Below, in pieces: positions 27,019-35,902 of a stretch of 64,000 bases of DNA. The notes beneath the pieces were generated by a model that saw only the letters and a program-made list of their open reading frames with translations, was not told where the DNA came from and did not search any database. The DNA is from an uncultured Lachnospiraceae bacterium (lineage in GTDB: Bacteria; Bacillota; Clostridia; Lachnospirales; Lachnospiraceae), in the NCBI GenBank assembly GCA_947625755.1, contig CANQPJ010000002.1:98697-162696 (forward strand), given 5' to 3'. Made by a program: the position numbers and the translations under genes. The first letter of the stretch is position 1. Every line of letters starts with the position of its first letter.

Positions 27019-27787
27019 ACCAATAAAATAACCCCATAAATAATCCGCCTGTAATATTTCCCAATGTCACCGGCATCAGATTGCCTGCCAAAAAGCTGCT
27101 CCAATTCAGTCCTGTCGTATCTATTCCCAAATTGCCATATCTCATATCAATAAAAAGTCCGCTGCTTATCAGGCTCATATTGGCAACGCTATGCTCGAAT
27201 CCGGAAAGAACAAATAACATAATCGGTAAAAACAGTCCACCAATCTTTTCCACAGAGGTCTTCGCTGTCAATGTCATCATAACAGCAACACACACCAATA
27301 TATTACAGAACATTCCTTTAATAAAAGCATCCGTTGCGCTCAAATTACATTTACTTAACGCTGTATCCAGCACACTCTTTGCTACTTCGTTATGGAATAA
27401 GGAATACTCATGCCCTAACGTGTACAGACCTGTCACAAATATGGAACCTGCAAAATTACCAATATATACTACAACCCAGTTTTTAAGCATATCCACGATA
27501 CGGATTCTTCTATCCAAAACAGATATAATCATCAGATTGTTTCCTGTAAACAATTCAGAACCGTTTACCATGACCATCGCCAGCCCTGATGGGAAAATCA
27601 AAGCCCTTAATAGTCTTGCAAGGGAAGGATTTTCTATCGTAGATGCTGCCACCAGAGACGCAACTCCTGCAAAAGAAATAAACATCCCCGCCATTAAAGC
27701 CAGCATAAACATTCTTCCCACAGGCATAGAGGCTTTATGCACCCCGTTTTCAGAATATTTTACTGTGGCATCTTTAATACTGATCAT
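26993..27787 (-). CDS. Formate/nitrite transporter family channel (FocA/NirC type)
   Basis: 264 aa from ATG 27787 (AAGGAG 8 bp ahead); an upstream in-frame TTG precedes the SD and is rejected. Six membrane segments. The pore-lining FNT pattern is present: AGMFISFAGVASLVAAS in the first repeat, VMVNGSELFTGNNLMI, IGNFAGSIFVTGLY, FCNILVCVAVMMTLTAK and the later GLFLPIMLFVLSGFEHSVANM with the conserved His. The family moves formate, nitrite or hydrosulfide. No pfl or nitrite genes are adjacent to settle the substrate. It lies downstream of a two-component pair on the same strand. Confidence 0.9.
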   Translation of the reverse strand: MISIKDATVKYSENGVHKASMPVGRMFMLALMAGMFISFAGVASLVAASTIENPSLARLLRALIFPSGLAMVMVNGSELFTGNNLMIISVLDRRIRIVDMLKNWVVVYIGNFAGSIFVTGLYTLGHEYSLFHNEVAKSVLDTALSKCNLSATDAFIKGMFCNILVCVAVMMTLTAKTSVEKIGGLFLPIMLFVLSGFEHSVANMSLISSGLFIDMRYGNLGIDTTGLNWSSFLAGNLMPVTLGNITGGLFMGLFYWFIEKSNKQ

Positions 27788-27853
27788 TCTCCGGCTCCTT
27801 AACAAATCATATATTAAAATTATACCTTTTATACTGTTTTATTTCAATCTATA

Positions 27854-29293
27854 TTAAATTTTATTTTGCTCTTTGGGCATTTCAAAATAAAAAGCCACGC
27901 CTGTATCCGTGTTGTAAAAACCGTACCTGCCTCGATGCAGATGTACAATACTCTTTACCAGATACAGACCCAGACCGCTTCCTTTCTGACCATTCAGGGT
28001 ATAGCTTTCATTTCCCTGATAAAACATATTCCAGATATTATCTTTATATGTTTCATCAATCTGATTTCCATCATTTTCCACTTCTACCCTGATATAATCA
28101 TCATAAGACATTAAACGCACATATATATTTCCATTATTTTTACAATGTTTAATCGCGTTCGTCAGATAGTTACTGACAGCCTGCGTGAAAAATGTTTCAT
28201 TTACACAGGCAAAACACTGTTTTGGATACTCTTCATGGACTGTAATATGATTAGCATCAAAGAGTTTATCATAATCCCTGACACTCAACTGCAGCAGCTC
28301 ATTAATGTCGGAGTTAACAACTTTAAGATTTTTCTCATCACTTTGAATGGAATAAACCATAATCATGTCGTTAAGCATGCCTGACATGCTTTCTATTTCT
28401 TCAATAATGGACTGGCAATACTCTTTTTTCTTGTTTTCATCATTTAACAGCTCCAGCATTTCCACCTGATTGGAAATAATGGCAAGCGGTGTTTTCATCT
28501 CGTGGGAAACATTATTGACAAACTGTCTTCGCAGATTCTCCGTATGGGTCTTACGCTGTATTTCCTTCTCCAGACTGTCAATCTGTTCCCGTATTTTCGA
28601 CATCATCTTATTAATGCTTTCAGCCAGACCTGATAATTCCTTAAATTCCTGCTCCTCGCTTATATTTACATTATAATTATTATTTACCGCCTCTCTGGTA
28701 TGCCGCTCTATCTGCTTAATCGGTCCACATATCATATTGGATGTAATGATGGACACAATCACTCCTACAATCGCAGTCACAATAACGATAATTCCAAAAA
28801 ACAGCTTGTAATACGAAAGATGAATCTGCATATTTGTTTTTAATTCATAAATATACAGATAGTATTTATGTCCGTTTTGAGATAAAATTCCCATTCCTAC
28901 AATCTTGCTGAATCCGTTTTTTGTATTAATTTTACCTTCCTCGAATTTATCCTGTTTGTCTATAATACGTCTCTGGATTTTGGCACTAATATTGCTTTTA
29001 TCTTTCTTATTTTTTGTAAAATATACCGGATTGAATTTTTCATCACAGATAATAAATTTCAGTTTCTGCTCTTCCAAAGACATAATAATTTTGCTCTCGG
29101 CAGATATATCACTGATGTTCTGTTGCGACAGAATATTAAAAGATTTTTTGATAATATTTATCTTGCGGTTAAAATAATAATCTTCTGCAAATGCGCTGAA
29201 CAGTACAAACAGTGTTCCCAAAATAAGAAAAATCACCAATATCTGCATTGCAATCATTCTACTTTTTATTGTTTTAAATATCTTCAACTTCAA
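27854..29293 (-). CDS. Sensor histidine kinase (second two-component system)
   Basis: 479 aa. TM1 at ~13-33, extracytoplasmic region to ~160, TM2 at ~164-188 (LFFGIIVIVTAIVGVIVSIITS), HAMP, coiled coil, H-box VNNVSHEMKTPLAIISNQVEML, N-box SNYLTNAIKHC and G-box GQKGSGLGLYLVKSIVHLHRG. It overlaps the 3' end of its response regulator by 20 bp. The sensor region is Lys-rich and has no recognisable ligand domain. Confidence 0.92.
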   Translation of the reverse strand: MKLKIFKTIKSRMIAMQILVIFLILGTLFVLFSAFAEDYYFNRKINIIKKSFNILSQQNISDISAESKIIMSLEEQKLKFIICDEKFNPVYFTKNKKDKSNISAKIQRRIIDKQDKFEEGKINTKNGFSKIVGMGILSQNGHKYYLYIYELKTNMQIHLSYYKLFFGIIVIVTAIVGVIVSIITSNMICGPIKQIERHTREAVNNNYNVNISEEQEFKELSGLAESINKMMSKIREQIDSLEKEIQRKTHTENLRRQFVNNVSHEMKTPLAIISNQVEMLELLNDENKKKEYCQSIIEEIESMSGMLNDMIMVYSIQSDEKNLKVVNSDINELLQLSVRDYDKLFDANHITVHEEYPKQCFACVNETFFTQAVSNYLTNAIKHCKNNGNIYVRLMSYDDYIRVEVENDGNQIDETYKDNIWNMFYQGNESYTLNGQKGSGLGLYLVKSIVHLHRGRYGFYNTDTGVAFYFEMPKEQNKI

Positions 29294-29960
29294 ATATGTA
29301 CCCTATTCCATATATTGACTTGATATACGGACATTCCTCTCCCAGTTTTATTCTGATTTGTTTAATAATTGTATCGACAGTTCTATATGTTCCATCGTAA
29401 TCTATGCCCCAGACAGCATCTAAAATCTGCTCGCGCTTCAGTGTCACATTTTGATTTTTAATAAAAAATCTTAATAAATCAAACTCTTTCGGAGTAGTGA
29501 CAATGTAATTGCCATCCACATATATCTTTCGTGCCCTGCAGTCCAGTTTTAACTTGCCTGCCTCCAGAGATTCATTTACATCCTCATCTTTGTGTGCGCG
29601 CTTTAATACTGCCTCTATTCTTGCCTTTAGTAATGCCAGCATAAAAGGTTTTTTGATATAGTCGTCCACTCCGTTACTAAAACTTTTAATCTGCTCATAA
29701 TCACCGGATTTGGCTGTCATCATAATGACAGGAACTTCCGATATTTCCCTTATTTTTTTCAATACATACTGTCCATCATATACAGGCAGCATAATATCAA
29801 GCAGAACCAAATCAATCACATCAATGTTCTCTTCAAACTGTCTGACTGCCACCTCTCCGTCCTTTGCCTCGATAATCCCGTAATCATATAATTTCAAAAA
29901 GTCACTTACGGTAGCTCTTAATTTTTCTTCATCCTCTACAATCAAGATAGTTTTTTTCAT
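29274..29960 (-). CDS. OmpR-family response regulator (second system)
   Basis: 228 aa: receiver with LIVEDEEKLRATV, phospho-Asp in DLVLLDIMLPVYDGQY, Thr in VIMMTAK and Lys in YIKKPFML, then a winged-helix DNA-binding domain (TTPKEFDLLRFFIKNQNVTLKREQILDAVWG ... RTVDTIIKQIRIKLG). SD AGGAG 10 bp before the ATG. It directly follows trxB (11-bp gap), so trxA-trxB-RR-HK may be one transcript. Confidence 0.94.
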   Translation of the reverse strand: MKKTILIVEDEEKLRATVSDFLKLYDYGIIEAKDGEVAVRQFEENIDVIDLVLLDIMLPVYDGQYVLKKIREISEVPVIMMTAKSGDYEQIKSFSNGVDDYIKKPFMLALLKARIEAVLKRAHKDEDVNESLEAGKLKLDCRARKIYVDGNYIVTTPKEFDLLRFFIKNQNVTLKREQILDAVWGIDYDGTYRTVDTIIKQIRIKLGEECPYIKSIYGIGYIFEVEDI

Positions 29961-29971
29961 ATTATCGTCTC

Positions 29972-30898
29972 CTATTTATTATTTGTATCAACATAGGAAC
30001 ATGCGCCAAGAGATGCAATCGCACCGTCTGATGCAGCTGTCGTCAACTGTCTGACCGTTTTTGTCCTACAATCCCCTGCTGCAAATATTCCTTCACAACT
30101 GGTTGTACAGTCCTCCCCTGCCATAATATAGCCATATTCATCCAATTCTACTACATTGGAAAAAATTTGAGTGTCCGGTGCCTGTCCAACAGCAATAAAC
30201 AATCCACTGACAGGTATTTCACTATATAAATTCTGCGCCGTATTTTTTACACGAATGGATTCTAATTGCTTTTCTCCATTTATGCTTTCAATAATACTGT
30301 CCAATACAAATTCCACATTGTCTTTCTCTTTTAATCCTTCTTCCAGATGTCTCTCTCCCCGAAAAGCATTTCTTCTGTGAATAAGATATACCTTGTGGCA
30401 ATAATTGGATAAAAACAATGCGTCCTCTAAAGCAGTATTTCCTCCGCCTACAACTGCCACGTCCCGGTTTTTAAAAAACATACCGTCACAAGTAGCACAA
30501 TAAGATACACCTTTTCCGATGAGTTCTTTTTCCTTTGGAATGCCCAATGTCCTGTTTTTAGAGCCTGTAGCAATAATGACTGCGTGGGAAACATATCGGT
30601 TATCATTTGTTATTACTTCTTTTCTGTTTCCACAATCTTTGATTCCGCTTACTTTGGCATTGATATATTCGGCGCCAAGACTTTTGACCTGATTATATAA
30701 ATTGGTGGCAAAAGAAGTTCCGGATATTGATTCAATTCCCGGGTAATTTGCCACTTCAGGAGTATTAATAATCTGTCCGCCATATATTTTTTCTTCAATC
30801 AACAGGACAGACTTTCCGGAACGCACTCCATATATTGCCGCAGTCATACCGGCTGTCCCTGCTCCTATTATAATAATATCATAATTTACATTACTCAT
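29972..30898 (-). CDS. trxB: Thioredoxin reductase
   Basis: 308 aa flavoprotein: FAD-binding IIIGAGTAGMTAAIYG at the N-terminus, redox-active CATCDG (~res 136-141), NADPH-binding AVVGGGNTALEDALFL, and GIFAAGDCRTKTVRQLTTAASDGAIAS near the C-terminus. It reduces thioredoxin, encoded immediately upstream. Length is standard for low-Mr bacterial TrxR. The NADPH site lacks any unusual substitution that would point to a ferredoxin-dependent form. Confidence 0.96.
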   Translation of the reverse strand: MSNVNYDIIIIGAGTAGMTAAIYGVRSGKSVLLIEEKIYGGQIINTPEVANYPGIESISGTSFATNLYNQVKSLGAEYINAKVSGIKDCGNRKEVITNDNRYVSHAVIIATGSKNRTLGIPKEKELIGKGVSYCATCDGMFFKNRDVAVVGGGNTALEDALFLSNYCHKVYLIHRRNAFRGERHLEEGLKEKDNVEFVLDSIIESINGEKQLESIRVKNTAQNLYSEIPVSGLFIAVGQAPDTQIFSNVVELDEYGYIMAGEDCTTSCEGIFAAGDCRTKTVRQLTTAASDGAIASLGACSYVDTNNK

Positions 30899-30943
30899 AA
30901 CAACTCCCAGTTATTATATATTTGAAAATTGATACAAATATAG

Positions 30944-31252
30944 TTATTTAATTAATTCTAAAATTTCTTCTTTTGAAACCAGCCCCACGGATTTGTTTAC
31001 TTCATTACCATCTCTAATGACAACAAGGGTTGGAATACTCATAACCCCATATTTCATGGCAAGTTCCGGTTCGTTATCTACATTGACCTTGCAGACCTTT
31101 ATTCCGCTCACTTCTTCTGCAATCTCATCCACCACAGGACTTAACATTTTACAGGGTCCGCACCATTCTGCAAAAAAGTCCACCAGAACCGTTTCTTTTG
31201 CTTTTAATACCTCTGTTTCAAAACTATCTTTCTTCACCTCTAATACTGCCAT
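30944..31252 (-). CDS. trxA: Thioredoxin
   Basis: 102 aa from ATG 31252, with AAGGGG 9 bp ahead; an in-frame ATG 18 bp upstream lies before this SD and is less likely. The active site is FFAEWCGPCKMLSPV (WCGPC) and the cis-Pro loop is GVMSIPTLVVIRDG. It pairs with trxB 45 bp downstream as a disulfide-reducing system. Confidence 0.95.
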   Translation of the reverse strand: MAVLEVKKDSFETEVLKAKETVLVDFFAEWCGPCKMLSPVVDEIAEEVSGIKVCKVNVDNEPELAMKYGVMSIPTLVVIRDGNEVNKSVGLVSKEEILELIK

Positions 31253-31335
31253 AATTTTTTCCCCTTTCATCTTTTTTTATAGTATAACCATTTTTTAGGA
31301 AAAAACCAATACAAAAACAAAGAGTTATCTGTGGA

Positions 31336-33072
31336 TTATTCCGGCAGACTGTTTTTCAGACACAGTGCACCCCATCCTGCCAGTTCACTGGGATAAGTCT
31401 CAATTCCTGCCAGATGTCTTGCCCCGCGGATTAAATATGCCTTTACTTTTTCTCCATACAAAAACGGATCGTTTCCCCTGACAATTCCCCATTCCATCAT
31501 TAGAGCTGCGCTGCCTGCAACAAAAGGCGCCGCCATGGAAGTACCGCTTCTTGCTACCGTACCGCCTGTATTGGATGCGGATAAAATATTAACTCCCGGC
31601 GCAACAATATCTGGTTTAATTTGATTATTTTCTCTGGTAAATCCTCTTCCGGAAAATGGCGCTATAGTATCATTATTACTGTTATATGCACCCACTGTTA
31701 CTGCTCTGTTGGTGGCAGCCGGTATTGTGAATGTGACAAAAGGGTCCGGTGTAAGAAATCTGGTGTTTTCATTAATAGAAGCACTGGTAGGAAGCCATAA
31801 ATCATATCTTCCGCTGACGGTTCTTTCCGAAATAATTTCAATCGTCCAAATTCCGTCTTTTACATATCTTTCCAAAGGAATCAGACTAATGTAAATCTCC
31901 TGGTATTTACTGTATGGCTTTGGGGTTCCATATAACAGCTTTACCGTTGTATTATCCAATTCATAGGTAAATATATATCCGTTTTTGTCAATAACCGGTG
32001 TGGAAATACCGGAAGGTGCAGTAATCCGCACTCCCCATATATCCACATAATTTTTCCAAAGCTGAATACCAAATGAGCCCTGATACTGTGATACCTGCAG
32101 TTCAATGGATGCCATGTCTTCCATGCGGATATATCCTCCGGCATGACCGGCGCTGTCTCCCTCATTGCCGGAGCCAATCACCATTACCATTCTGTTTACG
32201 TCAATCACAGAATCAAAGTAAGTAGAAAGCAGAGAGGTTCCATCATGTGAACCATATGTATTTCCAAAACTGATGTTAATAACAAAAGGCATTCCGTATT
32301 CATTAGACTGCTTTACAATAAAATCCACTGCCTCCATTAACTGTGTTGTTTTTGGAAAAGAATTACCCGAAGGCTCTGCCATCTTCACAATAATGAGTCT
32401 GCTTTTTGTTGCAATCCCCAGATTATTGTTTCTATTTTCAGCATAATTTCCTGCAGCAATTCCTGCCACATGGGTTCCATGTCCTGACACATCTCTTGAA
32501 TTGACAATACGGTATGGCTCTTCTGAATTTAATGCTTCATTAATCTGCATTTCATCAAAAACCGTATCCGTTACCTGATCCCACAGTTTCAAAATCCGTG
32601 TAGTCCCATCGGCATTTCTGAAAGCGTTATTTGTATAATCTATACCGCTGTCTGCAATTCCAATAATAACTCCTTCCCCAAACAGTCCACGGTTTCCTCC
32701 GGCAGATGTCCCCGGCAATCCTGCTCCCAGAGAAAAGTCCTGTGTCTGTACCTGATTAATACAGGAAACCTGTTTTCCGTTTAATACGCTAAATTCAAGA
32801 CTTTTCGGTTTTTCCACAAAAATAATCTCTTCAAGATTGGAGACCGTGTCCACTAACATCTCCGGCACGGTTAAAATAGCATAACGATTGGATAACTCTT
32901 TCACGGATACTCCCAGTGCCCGTACACGGTCCAGACTGCCCTGATATTGTACAATTAAATCCCACGAATTGTCAGCCTCATTAAAACCTACTGATAATTC
33001 CTGGGATTTATCTAACTGCTCCGGTGTTAATTCCAAAGCCATATTTAATTGATTGTCCTGTTTTTCATTCAT
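31336..33072 (-). CDS. S8 family subtilisin-like serine peptidase (Csp-like)
   Basis: 578 aa. The catalytic triad is intact: Asp in IGIADSGIDYTNNAF, His in SGHGTHVAGIAAG, Ser in ARSGTSMAAPFVAGSAAL; oxyanion Asn in GSGNEGDSAGHAGG. A ~250-residue insertion between Asn and Ser folds as a jelly-roll in the clostridial Csp proteases. Residues 1-120 look like an N-terminal prodomain. There is no signal peptide. In C. perfringens/C. difficile, Csp proteins cleave pro-SleC during spore germination; many Lachnospiraceae carry paralogs of unknown role, so germination function is an inference. SD is weak (GGGTAAG). Confidence 0.87.
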   Translation of the reverse strand: MNEKQDNQLNMALELTPEQLDKSQELSVGFNEADNSWDLIVQYQGSLDRVRALGVSVKELSNRYAILTVPEMLVDTVSNLEEIIFVEKPKSLEFSVLNGKQVSCINQVQTQDFSLGAGLPGTSAGGNRGLFGEGVIIGIADSGIDYTNNAFRNADGTTRILKLWDQVTDTVFDEMQINEALNSEEPYRIVNSRDVSGHGTHVAGIAAGNYAENRNNNLGIATKSRLIIVKMAEPSGNSFPKTTQLMEAVDFIVKQSNEYGMPFVINISFGNTYGSHDGTSLLSTYFDSVIDVNRMVMVIGSGNEGDSAGHAGGYIRMEDMASIELQVSQYQGSFGIQLWKNYVDIWGVRITAPSGISTPVIDKNGYIFTYELDNTTVKLLYGTPKPYSKYQEIYISLIPLERYVKDGIWTIEIISERTVSGRYDLWLPTSASINENTRFLTPDPFVTFTIPAATNRAVTVGAYNSNNDTIAPFSGRGFTRENNQIKPDIVAPGVNILSASNTGGTVARSGTSMAAPFVAGSAALMMEWGIVRGNDPFLYGEKVKAYLIRGARHLAGIETYPSELAGWGALCLKNSLPE

Positions 33073-33164
33073 ACACTTACCCGGTATTATTCCTTATAAG
33101 TAAATATGCATAAATAATATATAATATGCCTGCCCGGGCGCAAAGATTATTCTCCGGATTTTAA

Positions 33165-34082
33165 TTAACGTAAAAATCCATTCACAATCTGTTCTTCTGC
33201 CTCTTCCTCTGTCAGTCCTAATGTCTGTAATTTAATTAACTGCTCTCCTGCAATCTTGCCAATGGCTGCCTCATGAATCAGGGAAGCCTCTAAATTGTTT
33301 GCTGTGATTTCCGGTATGGCACTGATGTTTGCATTATCCATAATAATGGCATCACACTCGGAATGACCATTACATTTAGCATTTCCGTTGATTACAGAAT
33401 AAAATACCTGCTTTGAATTATCTTTTGCTACAGAACGGGAAATAACGTTGGCAGAGGAACCATCTCCATTCATATCCACATCAAATTTTGTAGTCGCCGC
33501 CTGATTTCCATGAGTCATCAGACGTTCCGTTATAACAATCTTTGCATCTTTCCCCAGTGTTGCTCTTGTCACTCTGTCCGTGGAATCAATTCCTTTAATC
33601 TGAACGGTTTCCATTTCCATATATCCGCCTTCTTCAATATTCACTACAGTGGTAGGATTCATGACATTTTCCCCATTGCCATCACCTTTTCCATAATGCT
33701 TTTCCACGTATTTTACTTTGGCATTTTTTCCAATATAGAATGTATGAATGCCATCATGGCGGGAACGTTTGTCTCCTCCATTGTGAATACCGCAGCCTGC
33801 CACTATCAATACATCTGCATTCTCTCCAATATGAAAATCATTATATACACATTCCTCCAATCCTGTTTTACTAATCACTACGGGAATGTGTACACTTTCG
33901 TTTTTTGTTCCCGGCTTCACATAAATATCAATGCCATCTTTATCATCCTTTGTGACAATATCAATATTTTCAGTTGTATTCCTGCTATCCTTTTGACTAT
34001 TTGCTCTTATATTATAAGCGCCGGCAGGAATCTCATGAAGTCCTGTTAACTGCTCAAATAATTCCATCTGTAATTTATCCAT
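33165..34082 (-). CDS. SufB/SufD-like Fe-S assembly scaffold (short form)
   Basis: 305 aa, shorter than classical SufB (~470). The right-handed beta-helix core is visible (VLIVAGCGIHNGGDKRSRHDGIHTFYIGKNAKVKYVEKHYG ... GGYMEMETVQIKG), followed by the SufB/D-type end: VFYSVINGNAKCNGHSECDAIIMD, SAIPEITANNLEASLIHEAAIGKIAGEQL. Cys and His candidates for cluster or persulfide handling lie in these segments. It follows the SufC-like ATPase by 15 bp. The two-gene SufC-SufB arrangement matches the minimal SMS/SufBC-type system of anaerobes; no sufS/U is adjacent. Confidence 0.85.
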   Translation of the reverse strand: MDKLQMELFEQLTGLHEIPAGAYNIRANSQKDSRNTTENIDIVTKDDKDGIDIYVKPGTKNESVHIPVVISKTGLEECVYNDFHIGENADVLIVAGCGIHNGGDKRSRHDGIHTFYIGKNAKVKYVEKHYGKGDGNGENVMNPTTVVNIEEGGYMEMETVQIKGIDSTDRVTRATLGKDAKIVITERLMTHGNQAATTKFDVDMNGDGSSANVISRSVAKDNSKQVFYSVINGNAKCNGHSECDAIIMDNANISAIPEITANNLEASLIHEAAIGKIAGEQLIKLQTLGLTEEEAEEQIVNGFLR

Positions 34083-34097
34083 GATTTCATTCCTTCC

Positions 34098-34826
34098 TTA
34101 CGCCTTTAATTTTTTACATATACCGCTCTTATTTTCTCCGAGAACCATCGGCATAATTTCTTCTTTACTGCCATGAGCTTTTATCAGACCATCAGATAAC
34201 AATATAATTTCATCTGCAATATCCAGAATTCTCTCCTGATGAGAAATAATCAAAATAGAATTCCTGTTGTTTTTCTGCATTTTTTCGAATACCTTTATAA
34301 GACTGTTAAAACTCCACAAATCAATTCCCGCCTCCGGTTCATCAAACACAGAAAGTTCTGTACTCCTTGCAATAATCGTAGCAATCTCTATTCTCTTTAA
34401 CTCTCCGCCGGACAAACTTGCGTCTACTTCACGGTTAATATAATCTCTGGCACACAGTCCTACTTCCGATAAATATTCGCATGCTTCACTGATAGTCAGC
34501 TGTTTTCCCGAAGCCATACGCAGTAAATCAACAACCTTGATTCCTTTAAACCGGACCGGCTGCTGGAACGCAAAACTGATTCCTAATTTTGCCCGGTCTG
34601 AAATGGACATATTGGTAATATCTGTACCATTGTAGATAATCTGCCCTGATGTAGGCTGAAAAATTCCCACGATTAATTTGGCAAGTGTGGATTTTCCACT
34701 GCCATTCGGTCCGGTAATTGCTATAAACTTATTTTCTTCTATATTCAGATTAATACCATCTATAATATCTTTTGTGTGTCCGTTATCATCAGTCACGCGA
34801 AACCTGATGTCTTTTAATTCAAGCAT
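34098..34826 (-). CDS. SufC-like Fe-S assembly ATPase
   Basis: 242 aa ABC-type ATPase: Walker A GPNGSGKSTLAKLIVG, signature LSGGELKRIEIATII, Walker B ELSVFDEPEAGIDLWSF (the DEPEAGID/S form typical of SufC rather than transport ABCs), H-loop IISHQ. It energises the SufB-like scaffold encoded 15 bp downstream. Its ATG overlaps the last 8 bp of the S66 peptidase gene, so expression is coupled. Confidence 0.88.
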   Translation of the reverse strand: MLELKDIRFRVTDDNGHTKDIIDGINLNIEENKFIAITGPNGSGKSTLAKLIVGIFQPTSGQIIYNGTDITNMSISDRAKLGISFAFQQPVRFKGIKVVDLLRMASGKQLTISEACEYLSEVGLCARDYINREVDASLSGGELKRIEIATIIARSTELSVFDEPEAGIDLWSFNSLIKVFEKMQKNNRNSILIISHQERILDIADEIILLSDGLIKAHGSKEEIMPMVLGENKSGICKKLKA

Positions 34827-35829
34827 ATTCTAAAACTCCTTTTCCACCTTCGCTGGTAATTGCTGCCATTGCTCCCTCAATTAAAGAAAACTGCGGACCT
34901 TTATGTCCAATATCAGCATCAAAAATAATTGGTACATCCAAGTCACCCAGAATGGACATGACTGCCTCCTGATATGGCTGCTCTACCCACGTATTATACA
35001 TTAATGGTCTTCCAAATACAAATCCTTTAGCATGTTTAAAATATCCCCGCTGTTTCATCTGCCACAAATGTGTGATTAAAACAACATCTTCCATTTGAAA
35101 ACTTTCCAGTACCCATATGATTCCATCCTCGGCATATTTCTCTACAAACTGCTCTGTTCCATCATATCTGGTTCCCAAAAGAAATACAATAACATCCAGA
35201 CATCCCCCTAACAGTCTCCCGGATATTTTTATTTTATCTTCTCCTCTTGCATTTATCCATTTTACCCGCTCATCATTGTAATACCCTTCATAGCCGGTAA
35301 TGTACTCGTGCCGCTCTGATTCATAGTAATCATAAGAATGAAGAATTTTTTTACTGCCCTCTAGCACTCCCAATGCATCTTCCACGCATTTCTGCCACGG
35401 TTTCATTCCAAAATCACTGATATGACAGCCATAAACTGCAGCGACATCACAAGTTGTAACAATCGGATAAACAAGGGCTGTATTATCAGAAAATCCCTGA
35501 AACCATTTCGGATTTGCCTTTATCTGCTCAAAATCCACATAGTCAAGCATCTCCATCAGATAATCTCCGCCGGCTGCTGAAATAATACATGATACCTCCT
35601 TATCACATATCAGATGATTGAACTGCCTGCCCCTTTCTTTGCCGGTGCTGCTTGTTCCACGCCAGTCTGCCGTAAAAACGTTATCCGTACAAAGCACATG
35701 ATAGCCCTTTTCTTTCAACTGCTCTGCTGCATTGATGACTCTTTTTTGTTTGATTTCGTTTGTAATACCACCAGATGTAGCGGTAACTCCTATTGTATCT
35801 CCCTGTTTGATATATTTTGGAATAATCAT
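34819..35829 (-). CDS. S66 family peptidase (LD-carboxypeptidase / MccF-like)
   Basis: 336 aa from ATG 35829, with AGGAGGG 5 bp ahead; the upstream ATG (35871) lacks an SD. Family features: KQGDTIGVTATSGG at the N-terminus, catalytic Ser in WFQGFSDNTAL, Glu in IIWVLESFQME and His in IFDADIGHKGPQFSLIEGA. S66 enzymes either trim the L,D-bond of cytoplasmic muropeptides (LdcA) or cleave microcin-type acyl-sulfamoyl compounds (MccF); sequence alone does not decide. Coupled by overlap to sufC-like. Confidence 0.88.
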   Translation of the reverse strand: MIIPKYIKQGDTIGVTATSGGITNEIKQKRVINAAEQLKEKGYHVLCTDNVFTADWRGTSSTGKERGRQFNHLICDKEVSCIISAAGGDYLMEMLDYVDFEQIKANPKWFQGFSDNTALVYPIVTTCDVAAVYGCHISDFGMKPWQKCVEDALGVLEGSKKILHSYDYYESERHEYITGYEGYYNDERVKWINARGEDKIKISGRLLGGCLDVIVFLLGTRYDGTEQFVEKYAEDGIIWVLESFQMEDVVLITHLWQMKQRGYFKHAKGFVFGRPLMYNTWVEQPYQEAVMSILGDLDVPIIFDADIGHKGPQFSLIEGAMAAITSEGGKGVLEYA

Positions 35830-35902
35830 GTTTCCCTCCTGATTTATCAGACGACTGCAGTTTTTTGGCAACTCTTGTGTTGATTCGGCAATCCTGTCTT
35901 AT

